Positions 36,602 to 45,122 of a DNA stretch of 46,960 bases are shown piece by piece; the first letter of the stretch is position 1; each line of letters opens with the position of its first letter. Location: the NCBI GenBank assembly GCA_945861245.1, contig CAMAUE010000026.1, forward strand, positions 1-46,960. Direction: 5' to 3'. Source of the stretch: Singulisphaera sp. GP187. Lineage in GTDB: Bacteria; Planctomycetota; Planctomycetia; Gemmatales; Gemmataceae. The notes under the pieces were generated by a model. The model saw nothing but the letters and a program-made list of their open reading frames with translations, ran no database searches and had not been told where the DNA came from. A program made the position numbers and the translations under genes.

Positions 36602-37927
36602 ATGACCGACATCAATCTGATCGAACCGCGCACACTCAAGGGCTTTCGCGATTATCCGCCCGAACTGATGATCCCGCGCGAGTGGATGCAGGAGCAAGCA
36701 CGTCGGGTTTACCGCGGCTATGGCTTTGCGCCAATCGATACGCCGGCTTTGGAGTATGCGGAGATTTTGCTCGGCAAAGGCGGCGAAGAATCCGACAAGC
36801 AACTCTACCGCTTCCAACACGGCGATCATGATGTCGCTCTACGGTTCGATTTGACGATACCATTCGCCCGGTTTGCCGCCCAGCATATCCACACGCTTGG
36901 TACGCCGTTCAAACGCTATCACCTCGGCCCAGTCTGGCGCGGCGAGAATACGCAAAAGGGCCGATATCGCGAATTCTGGCAGTGTGACTTCGATACGATC
37001 GGCACGACCTCGAACGCCGCCGACATCGAAGTCGCGCTGGTGATTCACGATTTGATGCGGGCGCTGAAACTCGATCGCTTCGTCATTCACATCAACAATC
37101 GGCTCGTGCTCAATGGCTTGCTCGAGGATCTGGGTCTCGCAGGCCAAACCGCTGCGGTGCTGCGCTGTCTCGATAAGTTGACGAAGGTGAGCCGAGAGGA
37201 TGTGCAGAAAGAAATGGCCGCGCGCGCTGGCGTAACTTCCGAGCAATCGAACCGATTGCTCGACCTGGTGCAGACGACCGGCAGCAATGCAGAGATTCTG
37301 GATCGGCTCAAGCGCGAGTTCGGCGCGAACGCCAAGGCAGGCGAGGGCGTCCGCCGACTGGAGGAACTGCTCGCCGCCACCGCCAAAGCGGGCATCCCCG
37401 ATGGCGTCATTTCGCTCGACCTGTCGATCGCCCGCGGCCTCGATTACTACACCGGGACCGTATACGAAACTTTCCTGTCCGATCTTCCACGTATAGGCTC
37501 CGTCTGTTCCGGCGGGCGCTATGACAACCTTGCGGGACTCTACACAAAGCAGCATCTGCCCGGCGTCGGTGCTTCGCTCGGACTGGACCGCTTGCTCGCG
37601 GCACTGGAAGACCTGAAGCTGCTGCAAAAAGTCGGCACGCCTGCTCCGGTGTTCATCGTGCAGTTCAGCGCGGATCGCATCGGCGAATATCAAGGCATGG
37701 CTCGACGCTTGCGCGAGCAAGGCATCGGCGTCGAAGTCTTCCCTGATGCGAAAAAGCTCGGACCGCAGTTCCAGTATGCCGAGAAGCGCGGGTTCAAGGT
37801 CGCGCTCATCGCCGGCCCGGACGATTTCGCCAACGGCACGTGGAACGTCAAGGACTTGGCGAAGCGCGAAGAGAAGAAGGCTGTCCTCGACGCTGACGTT
37901 CTGAACGTCGTGCGCGGGTTGTTATGA
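36602..37927 (+). CDS. hisS: histidyl-tRNA synthetase
   Basis: This 441-residue class II synthetase attaches histidine to tRNA-His. The opening LKGFRDYPPE, motif 2 region GRYREFWQCDFD, the histidine-binding GLDYYTGTVYE and the C-terminal anticodon-binding domain (from about residue 335) are all present. I placed the start at 36602 (MTDINLIEPRTLKGF) because upstream codons lie in a palindrome. No ribosome site is evident. It converges with meaB, with only four bases between the stops. Confidence 0.96.
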   Translation: MTDINLIEPRTLKGFRDYPPELMIPREWMQEQARRVYRGYGFAPIDTPALEYAEILLGKGGEESDKQLYRFQHGDHDVALRFDLTIPFARFAAQHIHTLGTPFKRYHLGPVWRGENTQKGRYREFWQCDFDTIGTTSNAADIEVALVIHDLMRALKLDRFVIHINNRLVLNGLLEDLGLAGQTAAVLRCLDKLTKVSREDVQKEMAARAGVTSEQSNRLLDLVQTTGSNAEILDRLKREFGANAKAGEGVRRLEELLAATAKAGIPDGVISLDLSIARGLDYYTGTVYETFLSDLPRIGSVCSGGRYDNLAGLYTKQHLPGVGASLGLDRLLAALEDLKLLQKVGTPAPVFIVQFSADRIGEYQGMARRLREQGIGVEVFPDAKKLGPQFQYAEKRGFKVALIAGPDDFANGTWNVKDLAKREEKKAVLDADVLNVVRGLL

Positions 37928-37928
37928 C

Positions 37929-38019
37929 CGTTTAGCCGCTCGCCTTTGGCGAGCGCGATCCTGGCGCGAGGCCATCGCGCAACGCCACGTCCGCGCTCGC
38001 CAAAAGCGAGCGGCTAAAC
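37929..38019. repeat. family B palindrome overlapping the meaB 3' end
   Basis: GTTTAGCCGCTCGCC...GGCGAGCGCGG and the inverted copy form a two-part palindrome as at 35264-35361. On the minus strand it is translated as the last 28 residues of MeaB. Confidence 0.85.
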
Positions 38020-38918
38020 AGCGCACTCAATCGCCGCGCTGCATCCACCGTTGACAGCGTGCCCGCCTGCCAATCGGCGAGCAATTTGTTTAGCTCGGCA
38101 TTCGCTTCGGCTTCCAATTCTCTCAAGTGGCATTCCTGCGATTCGATCAGGTGCTGGAACAATCGCCGCGCGATTGATGGACGCAGTCGCCGTGCGGGCA
38201 GCGATTCGAGCGCTTGCCACAACTCCGCATGACCTTGGTTCAACTTCGTGCTGACGCGCAAGATCGGAATGTGGTGCGACGGCGACAAATCGATTGCTGC
38301 GCGAACCTGCGCCATCGTTTGATCGGCAGTCGGCAGGTCGGCCTTGTGGATCACGATCACGTCGGCGCATTCCAGCACGCCCGCCTTCTCCCACTGCACG
38401 TCGTCGCCGCTCTCCGGTTGCAGTAGGAGCACGAGGGCATCGGCGTGGTGCCCGACGGCGACATCGCCTTGGCCGGCGCCGACCGTTTCGAGGAAGATCA
38501 CGTCGAAACCGAACGCTTCGAGGGCATCGATCATCAGGTCGAGATGTTTCGCCAAGCCGCTGCTACCCGACAGCGCGGCCAGACTGCGGATGAAGACGCC
38601 GTCGTCGCTCGTGCTGCCCATGCGGAAGCGATCGCCTAATAGCGCGCCGCCGGATAGCGGACTTTGCGGATCGCAAGCGAGCACGGCAATTTTTCGATTG
38701 GCGGCGCGAACGAGAGGAATCAGCCGGCCGATGAGCGTGCTTTTGCCCACGCCGCCGCTGCCGGTGAAGGCGATGACGCGGGCGGATGGTGCTTGCGGAG
38801 AAGGGATCAGGAGCGAGCGAATGTCGTCAACAAACTCGCCGCGGGCGATGTGGCTGAGCAGGCGGGAAAGGGCGTTGCGGTCGCCGTGACGCATGCGTGC
38901 GAAGAGGTCGCCGATCAT
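37932..38918 (-). CDS. meaB: MeaB/ArgK-family G3E GTPase, mutase chaperone
   Basis: This 328-residue GTPase protects and reactivates adenosylcobalamin-dependent acyl-CoA mutases. Walker [10 protein letters not shown] is at residues 53-61. Further motifs are [15 protein letters not shown], the ETVGAGQGD switch and HKADLP. The last 28 residues ([27 protein letters not shown] region) are encoded by an intergenic palindrome and resemble no MeaB tail, so the native end was probably near residue 300. It overlaps the B12-binding gene by an ATGA, which couples the two. Confidence 0.9.
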   Translation of the reverse strand: MIGDLFARMRHGDRNALSRLLSHIARGEFVDDIRSLLIPSPQAPSARVIAFTGSGGVGKSTLIGRLIPLVRAANRKIAVLACDPQSPLSGGALLGDRFRMGSTSDDGVFIRSLAALSGSSGLAKHLDLMIDALEAFGFDVIFLETVGAGQGDVAVGHHADALVLLLQPESGDDVQWEKAGVLECADVIVIHKADLPTADQTMAQVRAAIDLSPSHHIPILRVSTKLNQGHAELWQALESLPARRLRPSIARRLFQHLIESQECHLRELEAEANAELNKLLADWQAGTLSTVDAARRLSALFSRSLLASADVALRDGLAPGSRSPKASG

Positions 38919-39316
38919 GGCGTGCGCTCCCGTGGCTTTTGCAGGAAAGCCAGGATTTCGTCGAGCGATGTGCCAGGTCCGAACGTTTTCGCAACGCCCA
39001 TCTCGAGCAACTTGGGCACATCGGCTTCAGGGATGATGCCGCCGACGATGACGCCGACATGTTGCAGATGGGCTTCTTTCATCAACTCCAGCACACGCGG
39101 CACGAGCGTCATGTGGGCGCCGGAGAGAAGGCTCAGGCCCAGCCAATCGGCGTCTTCATCGGCGACGGTGCGAACGACGGCTTCCGGCGTCTGCCAAAGC
39201 CCGGCGTAGATGACATGCATGCCGGCGTCGCGCAGTGCACGGGCGACGACCTTGATGCCGCGGTCATGCCCGTCGAGTCCGACCTTCGCCAGGACCACAC
39301 GCTGCGGTTGGCTCAT
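38915..39316 (-). CDS. cobalamin-binding subunit of an acyl-CoA mutase
   Basis: This 133-residue stand-alone B12-binding domain has the base-off motif LDGHDRG (Asp15, His17, Gly20), with SLLSG near residue 60 and VGGIIP near 92, as in the C-terminal domain of methylmalonyl-CoA mutase. It should form a split mutase with a catalytic TIM-barrel subunit, which is not in the window. Its TGA overlaps the meaB ATG. The exact substrate (methylmalonyl-, isobutyryl- or ethylmalonyl-CoA) cannot be decided. Confidence 0.9.
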   Translation of the reverse strand: MSQPQRVVLAKVGLDGHDRGIKVVARALRDAGMHVIYAGLWQTPEAVVRTVADEDADWLGLSLLSGAHMTLVPRVLELMKEAHLQHVGVIVGGIIPEADVPKLLEMGVAKTFGPGTSLDEILAFLQKPRERTP

Positions 39317-39337
39317 GCGACGTTTTCCTGAGTTCTC

Positions 39338-39370
39338 GTTTAGCCGCTCGCCACAGGCGAGCGGCTAAAC
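39338..39370. repeat. compact family B hairpin
   Basis: GTTTAGCCGCTCGCC and the perfect complement are separated by only 3 bases, a reduced form of the element at 35264-35361. It lies between the TPR gene and the B12-binding gene on the minus strand. Confidence 0.8.
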
Positions 39371-39374
39371 AATA

Positions 39375-40685
39375 TCATTTCTGCGCTTTCGCCTTTTCGA
39401 TCTTGCGTTCGACCGACACCTTACGTTCCTGATCGCGGCGATTATCCGTCACGACCTCGAGGCCCTTCTGCCAGGCCTTGATCGCCAGATCGCGCTCACC
39501 ACTGGCGATGTGAACGTCGCCCAGGTGATCGTAGATTTCGATATGCTGGGCGTTCTTGTCTTCCAGCGCTTTGATGAGCCATTTCTTGGCTTCATCGTTT
39601 TTCTTCTGTTTGAACAGCACCCAACCGAGGCTATCGAGGTAAGCGCCATTGTCATGGTCGGTTTTGGGGTCGAAGCCTTTGCGTTGCTGCCGGCGTTCGC
39701 GGTCGAGTTCCAGCGCTTTGCGGATCAATTTCTCGGCTTCCTCGAGTTTCATATTGTTGTCGGCCCAGACGAACCCAAGGTCGTTGTAAAAAACCGGATC
39801 GTTCGGACGTTTTTTGACGAGGTATTCGAGATGTTCGCTCGCCCGGTCGATCTGTTTGAGATCGACGTAGACGTTGCTGACTTCGTAGCGAAAGCGCTCG
39901 ATGTAGATATCTTTTTCCTCGGGTTCGAGCCGACGGTCGTCGGTGACCTGCTTGATGACATCCTCGTAGACCGTAGCAGCGTCGGCGAATTTGCCTGCCT
40001 CGCGCAGCACCCAGCCTTTGAGATGGCGATCGATCCAATCGTTGTTCTTTTTCAACAGACCGTCGACAAGTTTGATCGCCTGATCGAATTTGCCCTGCTT
40101 CGTGGTGGATTTGATGTAGATTTCGTAGACGTACGGCCGCAGACGTTGGGCGGTGTCGAACGAATCCTGCGGTTCGCGGAATTCGAGTTGACCGAAGCGA
40201 TCGACCATCATGCGAATGACGAGGCGTTGCTTGCCGTCCTCGGTGTTGAGTTCGAGCAGTTCGCGGCAAAGGCGAGAAGCGTCGGCGTAGTTCTTATAGT
40301 CGAAGTTAAGTTCGATGAGCAGGCCGTAGGATTGCTTCATTTTTTCAAAGCTCTGCAACTTTACAGCGCAGTCCATGCAAACGCGGAAAAAGACCTCGGC
40401 CGATTTCATGTCTTTCATCTCGGCGGCGGTCAGGCCGAACACCAAAGCGGCGTTGTAGGAGAGCTCGCCTTTTTTCGCCAGCGGCGCGGCATAGGCGAGC
40501 AGAGCCTTGGTTTGCTTCGGGTCATCCACGAGCATCTTGAGCGCGCCGCGCGTGGCGTCGGTTCCCGTCAACGCATTGAGGTGAACCAGCTCCTTTGCAA
40601 AATCTTTTCCGCCGGCGCCGGCGTGATGATTGGTTGACATGAAAAGCGCCACAGAGGCGGTAACGAGTAGCAATTTGTTGGCCAT
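39375..40685 (-). CDS. exported TPR-repeat protein
   Basis: This 436-residue protein has a signal peptide (about residues 1-24, VTASVALFMSTNHHAGA) and then several helical repeats matching the TPR pattern. Examples are YVDLKQIDRASEHLEYLVKK, the P-x-FYNDLGFVWADNNMKLEEAEKLIRKALEL unit and the YLDSLGWVLFKQKKNDEAKKWLIKAL unit. TPR proteins bind other proteins; the partner is unknown. GGAG is 6 bases upstream of the ATG. The C-terminus is lysine-rich (VERKIEKAKAQK). Confidence 0.85.
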   Translation of the reverse strand: MANKLLLVTASVALFMSTNHHAGAGGKDFAKELVHLNALTGTDATRGALKMLVDDPKQTKALLAYAAPLAKKGELSYNAALVFGLTAAEMKDMKSAEVFFRVCMDCAVKLQSFEKMKQSYGLLIELNFDYKNYADASRLCRELLELNTEDGKQRLVIRMMVDRFGQLEFREPQDSFDTAQRLRPYVYEIYIKSTTKQGKFDQAIKLVDGLLKKNNDWIDRHLKGWVLREAGKFADAATVYEDVIKQVTDDRRLEPEEKDIYIERFRYEVSNVYVDLKQIDRASEHLEYLVKKRPNDPVFYNDLGFVWADNNMKLEEAEKLIRKALELDRERRQQRKGFDPKTDHDNGAYLDSLGWVLFKQKKNDEAKKWLIKALEDKNAQHIEIYDHLGDVHIASGERDLAIKAWQKGLEVVTDNRRDQERKVSVERKIEKAKAQK

Positions 40686-40835
40686 GGTAAACTCCGTGGC
40701 GTTTGGCAGGACCTATCGGCCGTTCGCCCTACGAACGAACCTATCTCCTTCATGTTAATCAAACTGCCGATCTGACGCCATGTCGGTTTTGCGGATCGGC
40801 GAAAATCTTTCGGATGTGCGGGATTTGGCGATCCT

Positions 40836-40936
40836 GATGCGCCCCACAAAAGTCGTCTTACGAGCCGGAAGCGTAAGCGACGGATTGGCAAAATCCGTCG
40901 CTTACGCTTCCGGCTCGTTAGGCTGCTGGGCGCATC
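40836..40936. repeat. composite palindrome with GCGTAAGCG core
   Basis: Outer GATGCGCCC and GGGCGCATC flank an inner perfect stem of about 26 bp starting CGAGCCGGAAGCGTAAGCGA around GGCAA. It is the main content of the 393-base gap before 41079, where I see no gene. Confidence 0.85.
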
Positions 40937-41029
40937 GATTTTGACAAGCATGCGGAAAAAATGTACAGTTGGGCGGACCGAATAATGGTTCCTCTGCAAA
41001 TTAGCGCATGCTTCGGCGTGGGATTTTTC

Positions 41030-41049
41030 GAGCGCTAAGCCGCAAGCGG
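41030..41049. repeat. single arm of a family A palindrome
   Basis: GAGCGCTAAGCCGCAAGCGG stands alone, 29 bases before the next ATG, without its left arm. Confidence 0.5.
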
Positions 41050-41078
41050 AAAACATCTACGAACCAAAAGATCCCCAA

Positions 41079-42668
41079 ATGCTCGCGTTTTTCACACTCG
41101 CCGCTCGATCACGCAATCGGCAGAAGACGTTTCGCACGCTACTGACCGTGCATCTGATCGCACTGGCGTTCCTGTTCGCGGCCATGGTGTGGCGCAAAGC
41201 CGGGCCGATGGTGTTGGGCCAGGTCATGTTGATCGCGGGAATCATCGAAGGCGCGTTGCTCATCGGTTGGCGGTTGACGCAACTGCCCAAGAGCCAGGCG
41301 TTGGAATTTGTGCTCGTTAGCTCGTTACGGCCCGCAACGGTGTTCCTCGCCGAGGCGGCGGTCGGACTGACGCTGCTTGGACTGACGACACTCGCTGGGC
41401 TGCCGATCTATTTTCTGATGGTCGAACAAGGTTTGATACTGTTTGACGATCTGCCGATCCTGTTGCTCCTGCCGTGGACGTGGGGCGCGGTCACCGGGCT
41501 GGGTTTGGCGGTCTGGGCTTACGAATCGCCGCGGGTGCGCTGGTGGGGCGAAAAGGTGGCGATGGTCGGTATCTTGATCTACCTTGTCGTCGGCGTTTTG
41601 GCGGGCGAGAACCTCGTCCGCTGGTTGTGCTATGCTCCGGACGGCTGGCGGATCGAGATCATCGGCGCGATACGAGCGCTGCACGATTACAACCCGTTCG
41701 GCACGATGCAGCTGGCCATGCAGCCGGACGCGACGTGGTACGACGTTTCTCGCATTATCTGGAATTTCGGCATTGGTCTCGCCGTAAATGGCGCGCTGTT
41801 GTTGCGCGGCGCGTGCCGATTGCAGCCGCACTTTTGCGATGAACATTATCGCCCGATCCTCTCGAATCGGAATGAGGTTCGCCAGCCAGTCGGCGATGAG
41901 CCATTGCGCTGGTGGGCGGTGAAGCGCGTGAGCCGATACGCGGGGCGAATCAATGTGTTCCTCGCCGGCGGGTTCGGCTTGCTCTATGCGGTCTATGCAC
42001 TGGCGGGGCCGAATTGGCCGGATTGGCTGGGCCGCGTCGTGTTTCATATGTTCGATCGCGTCGGCGGCCTACCGATGTTGGCGACGGCGTTGGCGCTGTT
42101 GGCGGCGGTGCCGGCGGCGTTTCAGTACGGTCTGTGGGACAGCGGCGGACAGGATCGCTGCCGACGCCTGGAGTTGTTACTGCTGACGAATCTCGATGGC
42201 GCCGCCTATTGGCAGGCGGCGTTGTCGGCTGCGTGGAAGCGGGGACGCGAATACTTCGTACTCTCCGCGCTGCTGGCGCTGGCGGCGGCGGGATCGCATC
42301 AAGCAACGTGGACGCAAGCGTTCGCCGGCCTCGCCGCCGGCGTCGTGCTGTGGTGCTTTTACTTCGTGTTGGGCTTTCGGGCGTTTTCGCGCGGCATGGA
42401 AGCGAATCGGCTTGGCACGACGCTTACCATGCTTCTGCCGTTGGCGACGTATCTGCTCGCGCAAGCCGGTTGGCCGGCGCTCGCCACGCTGTTGCCGCCA
42501 GGGAGTATGTACTTCGGGATCACCGGTTCGCCGACTTGGTTGTGGGCCGCTGGGGTGATGACGTTAGGGCTGAGTACGCTGATTCTGACGCGAATTGCCT
42601 TGCGAGATTGCGATACGGAACTCCGCGGCTGGTATCAGAAGCATCATGGAGTACGATCGTCTGAATAG
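41079..42668 (+). CDS. polytopic integral membrane protein, unknown
   Basis: This 529-residue protein has about a dozen hydrophobic segments spread throughout, for example LLTVHLIALAFLFAAMVW (about 22-39), GILIYLVVGVLAG and the C-terminal MTLGLSTLILTRIAL. A polar loop about residues 250-290 contains HYRPILSNRNEVRQPVGDEP. The layout resembles the permease part of an ABC exporter (as in ABC-2-like membrane components), but no ATPase gene is adjacent, so the call stays open. No ribosome site is obvious. Confidence 0.72.
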   Translation: MLAFFTLAARSRNRQKTFRTLLTVHLIALAFLFAAMVWRKAGPMVLGQVMLIAGIIEGALLIGWRLTQLPKSQALEFVLVSSLRPATVFLAEAAVGLTLLGLTTLAGLPIYFLMVEQGLILFDDLPILLLLPWTWGAVTGLGLAVWAYESPRVRWWGEKVAMVGILIYLVVGVLAGENLVRWLCYAPDGWRIEIIGAIRALHDYNPFGTMQLAMQPDATWYDVSRIIWNFGIGLAVNGALLLRGACRLQPHFCDEHYRPILSNRNEVRQPVGDEPLRWWAVKRVSRYAGRINVFLAGGFGLLYAVYALAGPNWPDWLGRVVFHMFDRVGGLPMLATALALLAAVPAAFQYGLWDSGGQDRCRRLELLLLTNLDGAAYWQAALSAAWKRGREYFVLSALLALAAAGSHQATWTQAFAGLAAGVVLWCFYFVLGFRAFSRGMEANRLGTTLTMLLPLATYLLAQAGWPALATLLPPGSMYFGITGSPTWLWAAGVMTLGLSTLILTRIALRDCDTELRGWYQKHHGVRSSE

Positions 42669-42670
42669 TT

Positions 42671-42736
42671 CCCGCTTGCGGCTTAGCGCTCGCGGAAAAA
42701 CGCCGAGACGCATGTCCGTGAGCGCTAAGCGGAAAG
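42671..42736. repeat. family A palindrome with a shortened right arm
   Basis: Left arm CCGCTTGCGGCTTAGCGCTC; right arm GAGCGCTAAGCGGAAAG, lacking about 7 internal bases. It is next to the HAD gene stop. Confidence 0.65.
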
Positions 42737-42742
42737 CCATCA

Positions 42743-43414
42743 TCACCCAAGCATCTCCAGAAACGGCGACGGGTCGGCTAAATCACGCAGCGTCAGATCG
42801 GGCTTCGACTCGGCAAGCTGCTCGACGGTGTGCACCCCGGTTGCGACGGCGACAACCTTTGCGCCAATAGCGCGGGCACACTTCACATCTAACGGCGTAT
42901 CGCCGATCACCCAGACGCGGTCCGGCGACAGCTGCGGGCCGACGTGCGTTTTTGCTTCGCCCAGCGCTTCGCGCGCGACATCGTCGCGGTCGTAATGGCG
43001 GTCGCCGAACCCGCCGAAAGCGAATTGCTCAAACAACCCATAGTGTCCAAGTTTGACGCGAGCACCGGCTCGCACGTTTCCCGTCAGCAAACCGAGGGCG
43101 ATATTGCCACGCCGGCGAAGCTCATCGAGCAAAGCGAGAATTCCTGGCAGAACCCGGCCCTGGTGCCGATTGAGGCTGTCGGGTAAGAGGGCGAGGTACG
43201 CGCTCATCAGTGTTTGTCGATTGGCCGGCGAATACTCGACGTCATGGGTGTGCAGCAGTTCGCGCATGATAGCGCGATCGGTGCGTCCGCTGTAGGGGAT
43301 CTGCGTTCGCAGCGTGGTGTGGAAGGTCTCGGTAAATGCGAGTTCCAGCGCCGCTTTGCCCGCCCCGCCGCTGGCGAGCAGCGTGCCGTCAATGTCGAAT
43401 AAGCATGTAATCAT
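42743..43414 (-). CDS. HAD-superfamily hydrolase (phosphoglycolate phosphatase-like)
   Basis: This 223-residue hydrolase has the nucleophile motif FDIDGTLL (Asp7, Asp9), a LLTGN motif II Thr, and motif IV VIGDTPLDVKCARAIGA. A helical cap (about 18-90) makes it a C1-cap subclass I enzyme, likely acting on a small phosphate ester. I chose the ATG at 43414 because the protein begins exactly with MITCLFDIDGT; the open frame before it has no domain and crosses the promoter of the divergent gene. Confidence 0.88.
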   Translation of the reverse strand: MITCLFDIDGTLLASGGAGKAALELAFTETFHTTLRTQIPYSGRTDRAIMRELLHTHDVEYSPANRQTLMSAYLALLPDSLNRHQGRVLPGILALLDELRRRGNIALGLLTGNVRAGARVKLGHYGLFEQFAFGGFGDRHYDRDDVAREALGEAKTHVGPQLSPDRVWVIGDTPLDVKCARAIGAKVVAVATGVHTVEQLAESKPDLTLRDLADPSPFLEMLG

Positions 43415-43579
43415 AAGGGAATTATACGGCACGCGAGGAGATTTTGTACAAGACCGCAACCGGAAGGAGCCCCTTGAAAGCTGCCGATGCTTCAAGTCGC
43501 TCCCTTGCGGTCGCGGCTCGTCGTCGGATTTGTGACGGCGTGGGGGTTTATTCGCATACATTGCGACATCCGTCCTGCC

Positions 43580-43609
43580 TTGACATTTCTCGCGGAGTCC
43601 GGGTAGAGT
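43580..43609 (+). promoter_or_regulatory. sigma-70-type promoter of the sugar transferase gene
   Basis: A perfect -35 TTGACA (43580-43585), an 18-base spacer and a -10 TAGAGT (43604-43609) are the best match in the window. It would start RNA near 43617, 22-34 bases before the candidate ATGs, and thus rules out the frame's 43444 start. Confidence 0.65.
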
Positions 43610-43650
43610 GCGGAATAAGCGAATCTCCGAACTCACGGATGGGGCGGGGT

Positions 43651-45045
43651 ATGTTTAAGCATCGTAGTCAGCTCCTAAGTTTATGGTTTGCCGTCAGCGA
43701 TATTGTGCTGACGGTGGCGGCCTGGCTGTTCTCGCATTTCCTGCGCTTCGACTCCGGCATCTTCGCGGTCGAGAAGGACCCGCCGACGTTCGCGCTGTGC
43801 GTGCAGAATGCGCCTCTGGTCATCCTCGTCAGCCTGTTTGCCTATCGCATCACTGGGCAGTCCCAGGTTCACCGCTTTCGGCGACTGCGCGAAGAGTTTG
43901 TCAGCGTCTTCATCGGCACGGCGTTGATGGGTCTGTTGCTGATGGCGGCGACGTTCGGCCTGCACTCCTCTTATGAATCCCGCGGCGCGATTCTGCTTTT
44001 CATCGCCTTCGCCATGGCCTTTATCCTTGTCTTTCGCCGCATCAGCTGGGCTGGCGTTAATTGGTTGCGCAGTTGCGGTTACAACCAAACGCAAACGCTG
44101 ATCGTTGGCACGGGCCGCGTGGCACGCAAGACCGCTCGCGCTCTGCGAACCACTTCCTGGCTGGGCTTCAAGAACGTTGGTTTCATCGAAGATAAACCGA
44201 CGCATTGGGCCAGCGATCTCGACATTCTTGGCACGATCAATGATCTGTCCAAGCTCGTGCAAAAATATCAGGTATCGCACGTCTTCATTTGCCTGCCGAT
44301 GAGCCGATTCGACGACGCCCGCCGGGTCTTCGACACGCTGTCGCAGACGTTTGCCGACGTCCGGCTGATCGTCGATCTGCCCGCTTTGGCCGGCGTCAGT
44401 TTCACGACGACCTACTTCGACGGCATGCCGATGGTCGGCCTGCGCGAAAGCCCGCTGCACGGCATGAACATCATCGTCAAGCGCGTGATGGACGTGCTGC
44501 TGTCGTTCTTCGGCATCCTGTTTATTTCGCCGTTACTTCTGCTGATCGCGGCACTCGTAAAGGTGACGAGTCCCGGCCCCGTGTTCTACAGCCAGGAGCG
44601 CTGTGGCTTGAACGGCCATCGTTTCAAGATGCTGAAATTCCGTAGCATGCGGATTGATGCGGAGCAAAAGACCGGCGCGGTTTGGGCCTGCAAGGACGAT
44701 CCGCGCAAGACGAAGCTCGGCTCATTTCTGCGCAAGACGAGCCTCGACGAGTTGCCTCAATTATTCAATGTGCTGATGGGCGACATGAGCCTGGTTGGTC
44801 CCAGGCCGGAACGTCCGGTTTTCATCGATAAGTTCGAGAAGACGATTCCAAACTACCAGGTACGCCACGCGATGAAGGCCGGCATCACCGGTTGGGCGCA
44901 AGTCAACGGTTGGCGCGGCGACACATCCTTACGAAAACGCATTCAGTTCGATCTGTACTACATCACGCACTGGACGCCCTGGCTCGATCTGCGCATCCTT
45001 TGGTTGACGATCTGGCACGGGTTTGTGAACCGGAATGCGTACTGA
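43651..45045 (+). CDS. undecaprenyl-phosphate sugar phosphotransferase (WbaP/WcaJ family)
   Basis: This 464-residue membrane enzyme starts exopolysaccharide synthesis by transferring a hexose-1-phosphate onto undecaprenyl phosphate. The N-terminal half has four hydrophobic helices and then a Rossmann-like CoA-binding domain (LIVGTGRVARKTARAL). The catalytic C-terminal domain is complete: KRVMDVLLSFFGI (membrane helix), PGPVFYSQERCGLNG, KLRSM-type FKMLKFRSM, the DELPQLFNVLMGDMSLVGPRP signature and WAQVNGWRG. I chose the ATG at 43651 (MFKHRSQLL); 43639 is possible. It has a strong upstream promoter. No other polysaccharide genes are nearby. Confidence 0.92.
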   Translation: MFKHRSQLLSLWFAVSDIVLTVAAWLFSHFLRFDSGIFAVEKDPPTFALCVQNAPLVILVSLFAYRITGQSQVHRFRRLREEFVSVFIGTALMGLLLMAATFGLHSSYESRGAILLFIAFAMAFILVFRRISWAGVNWLRSCGYNQTQTLIVGTGRVARKTARALRTTSWLGFKNVGFIEDKPTHWASDLDILGTINDLSKLVQKYQVSHVFICLPMSRFDDARRVFDTLSQTFADVRLIVDLPALAGVSFTTTYFDGMPMVGLRESPLHGMNIIVKRVMDVLLSFFGILFISPLLLLIAALVKVTSPGPVFYSQERCGLNGHRFKMLKFRSMRIDAEQKTGAVWACKDDPRKTKLGSFLRKTSLDELPQLFNVLMGDMSLVGPRPERPVFIDKFEKTIPNYQVRHAMKAGITGWAQVNGWRGDTSLRKRIQFDLYYITHWTPWLDLRILWLTIWHGFVNRNAY

Positions 45046-45053
45046 CCGGTCCG

Positions 45054-45108
45054 CCGCTTGCGGCTTAGCGCTCATCGGGCGCCCTGCTGAGCGCTAAGCC
45101 GCAAGCGG
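45054..45108. repeat. perfect family A palindrome
   Basis: Perfect arms CCGCTTGCGGCTTAGCGCTC and complement enclose a GC-rich centre. It lies 14 bases before the serpin stop and just after the sugar transferase stop, between converging genes. Confidence 0.85.
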
Positions 45109-45122
45109 AAAACGACAATCGA

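Noticed and set aside
43415..43636. Long N-terminal extension of the HAD hydrolase
   Set aside because: It crosses the promoter of the divergent gene and has no domain; the protein begins at the FDIDGT motif.
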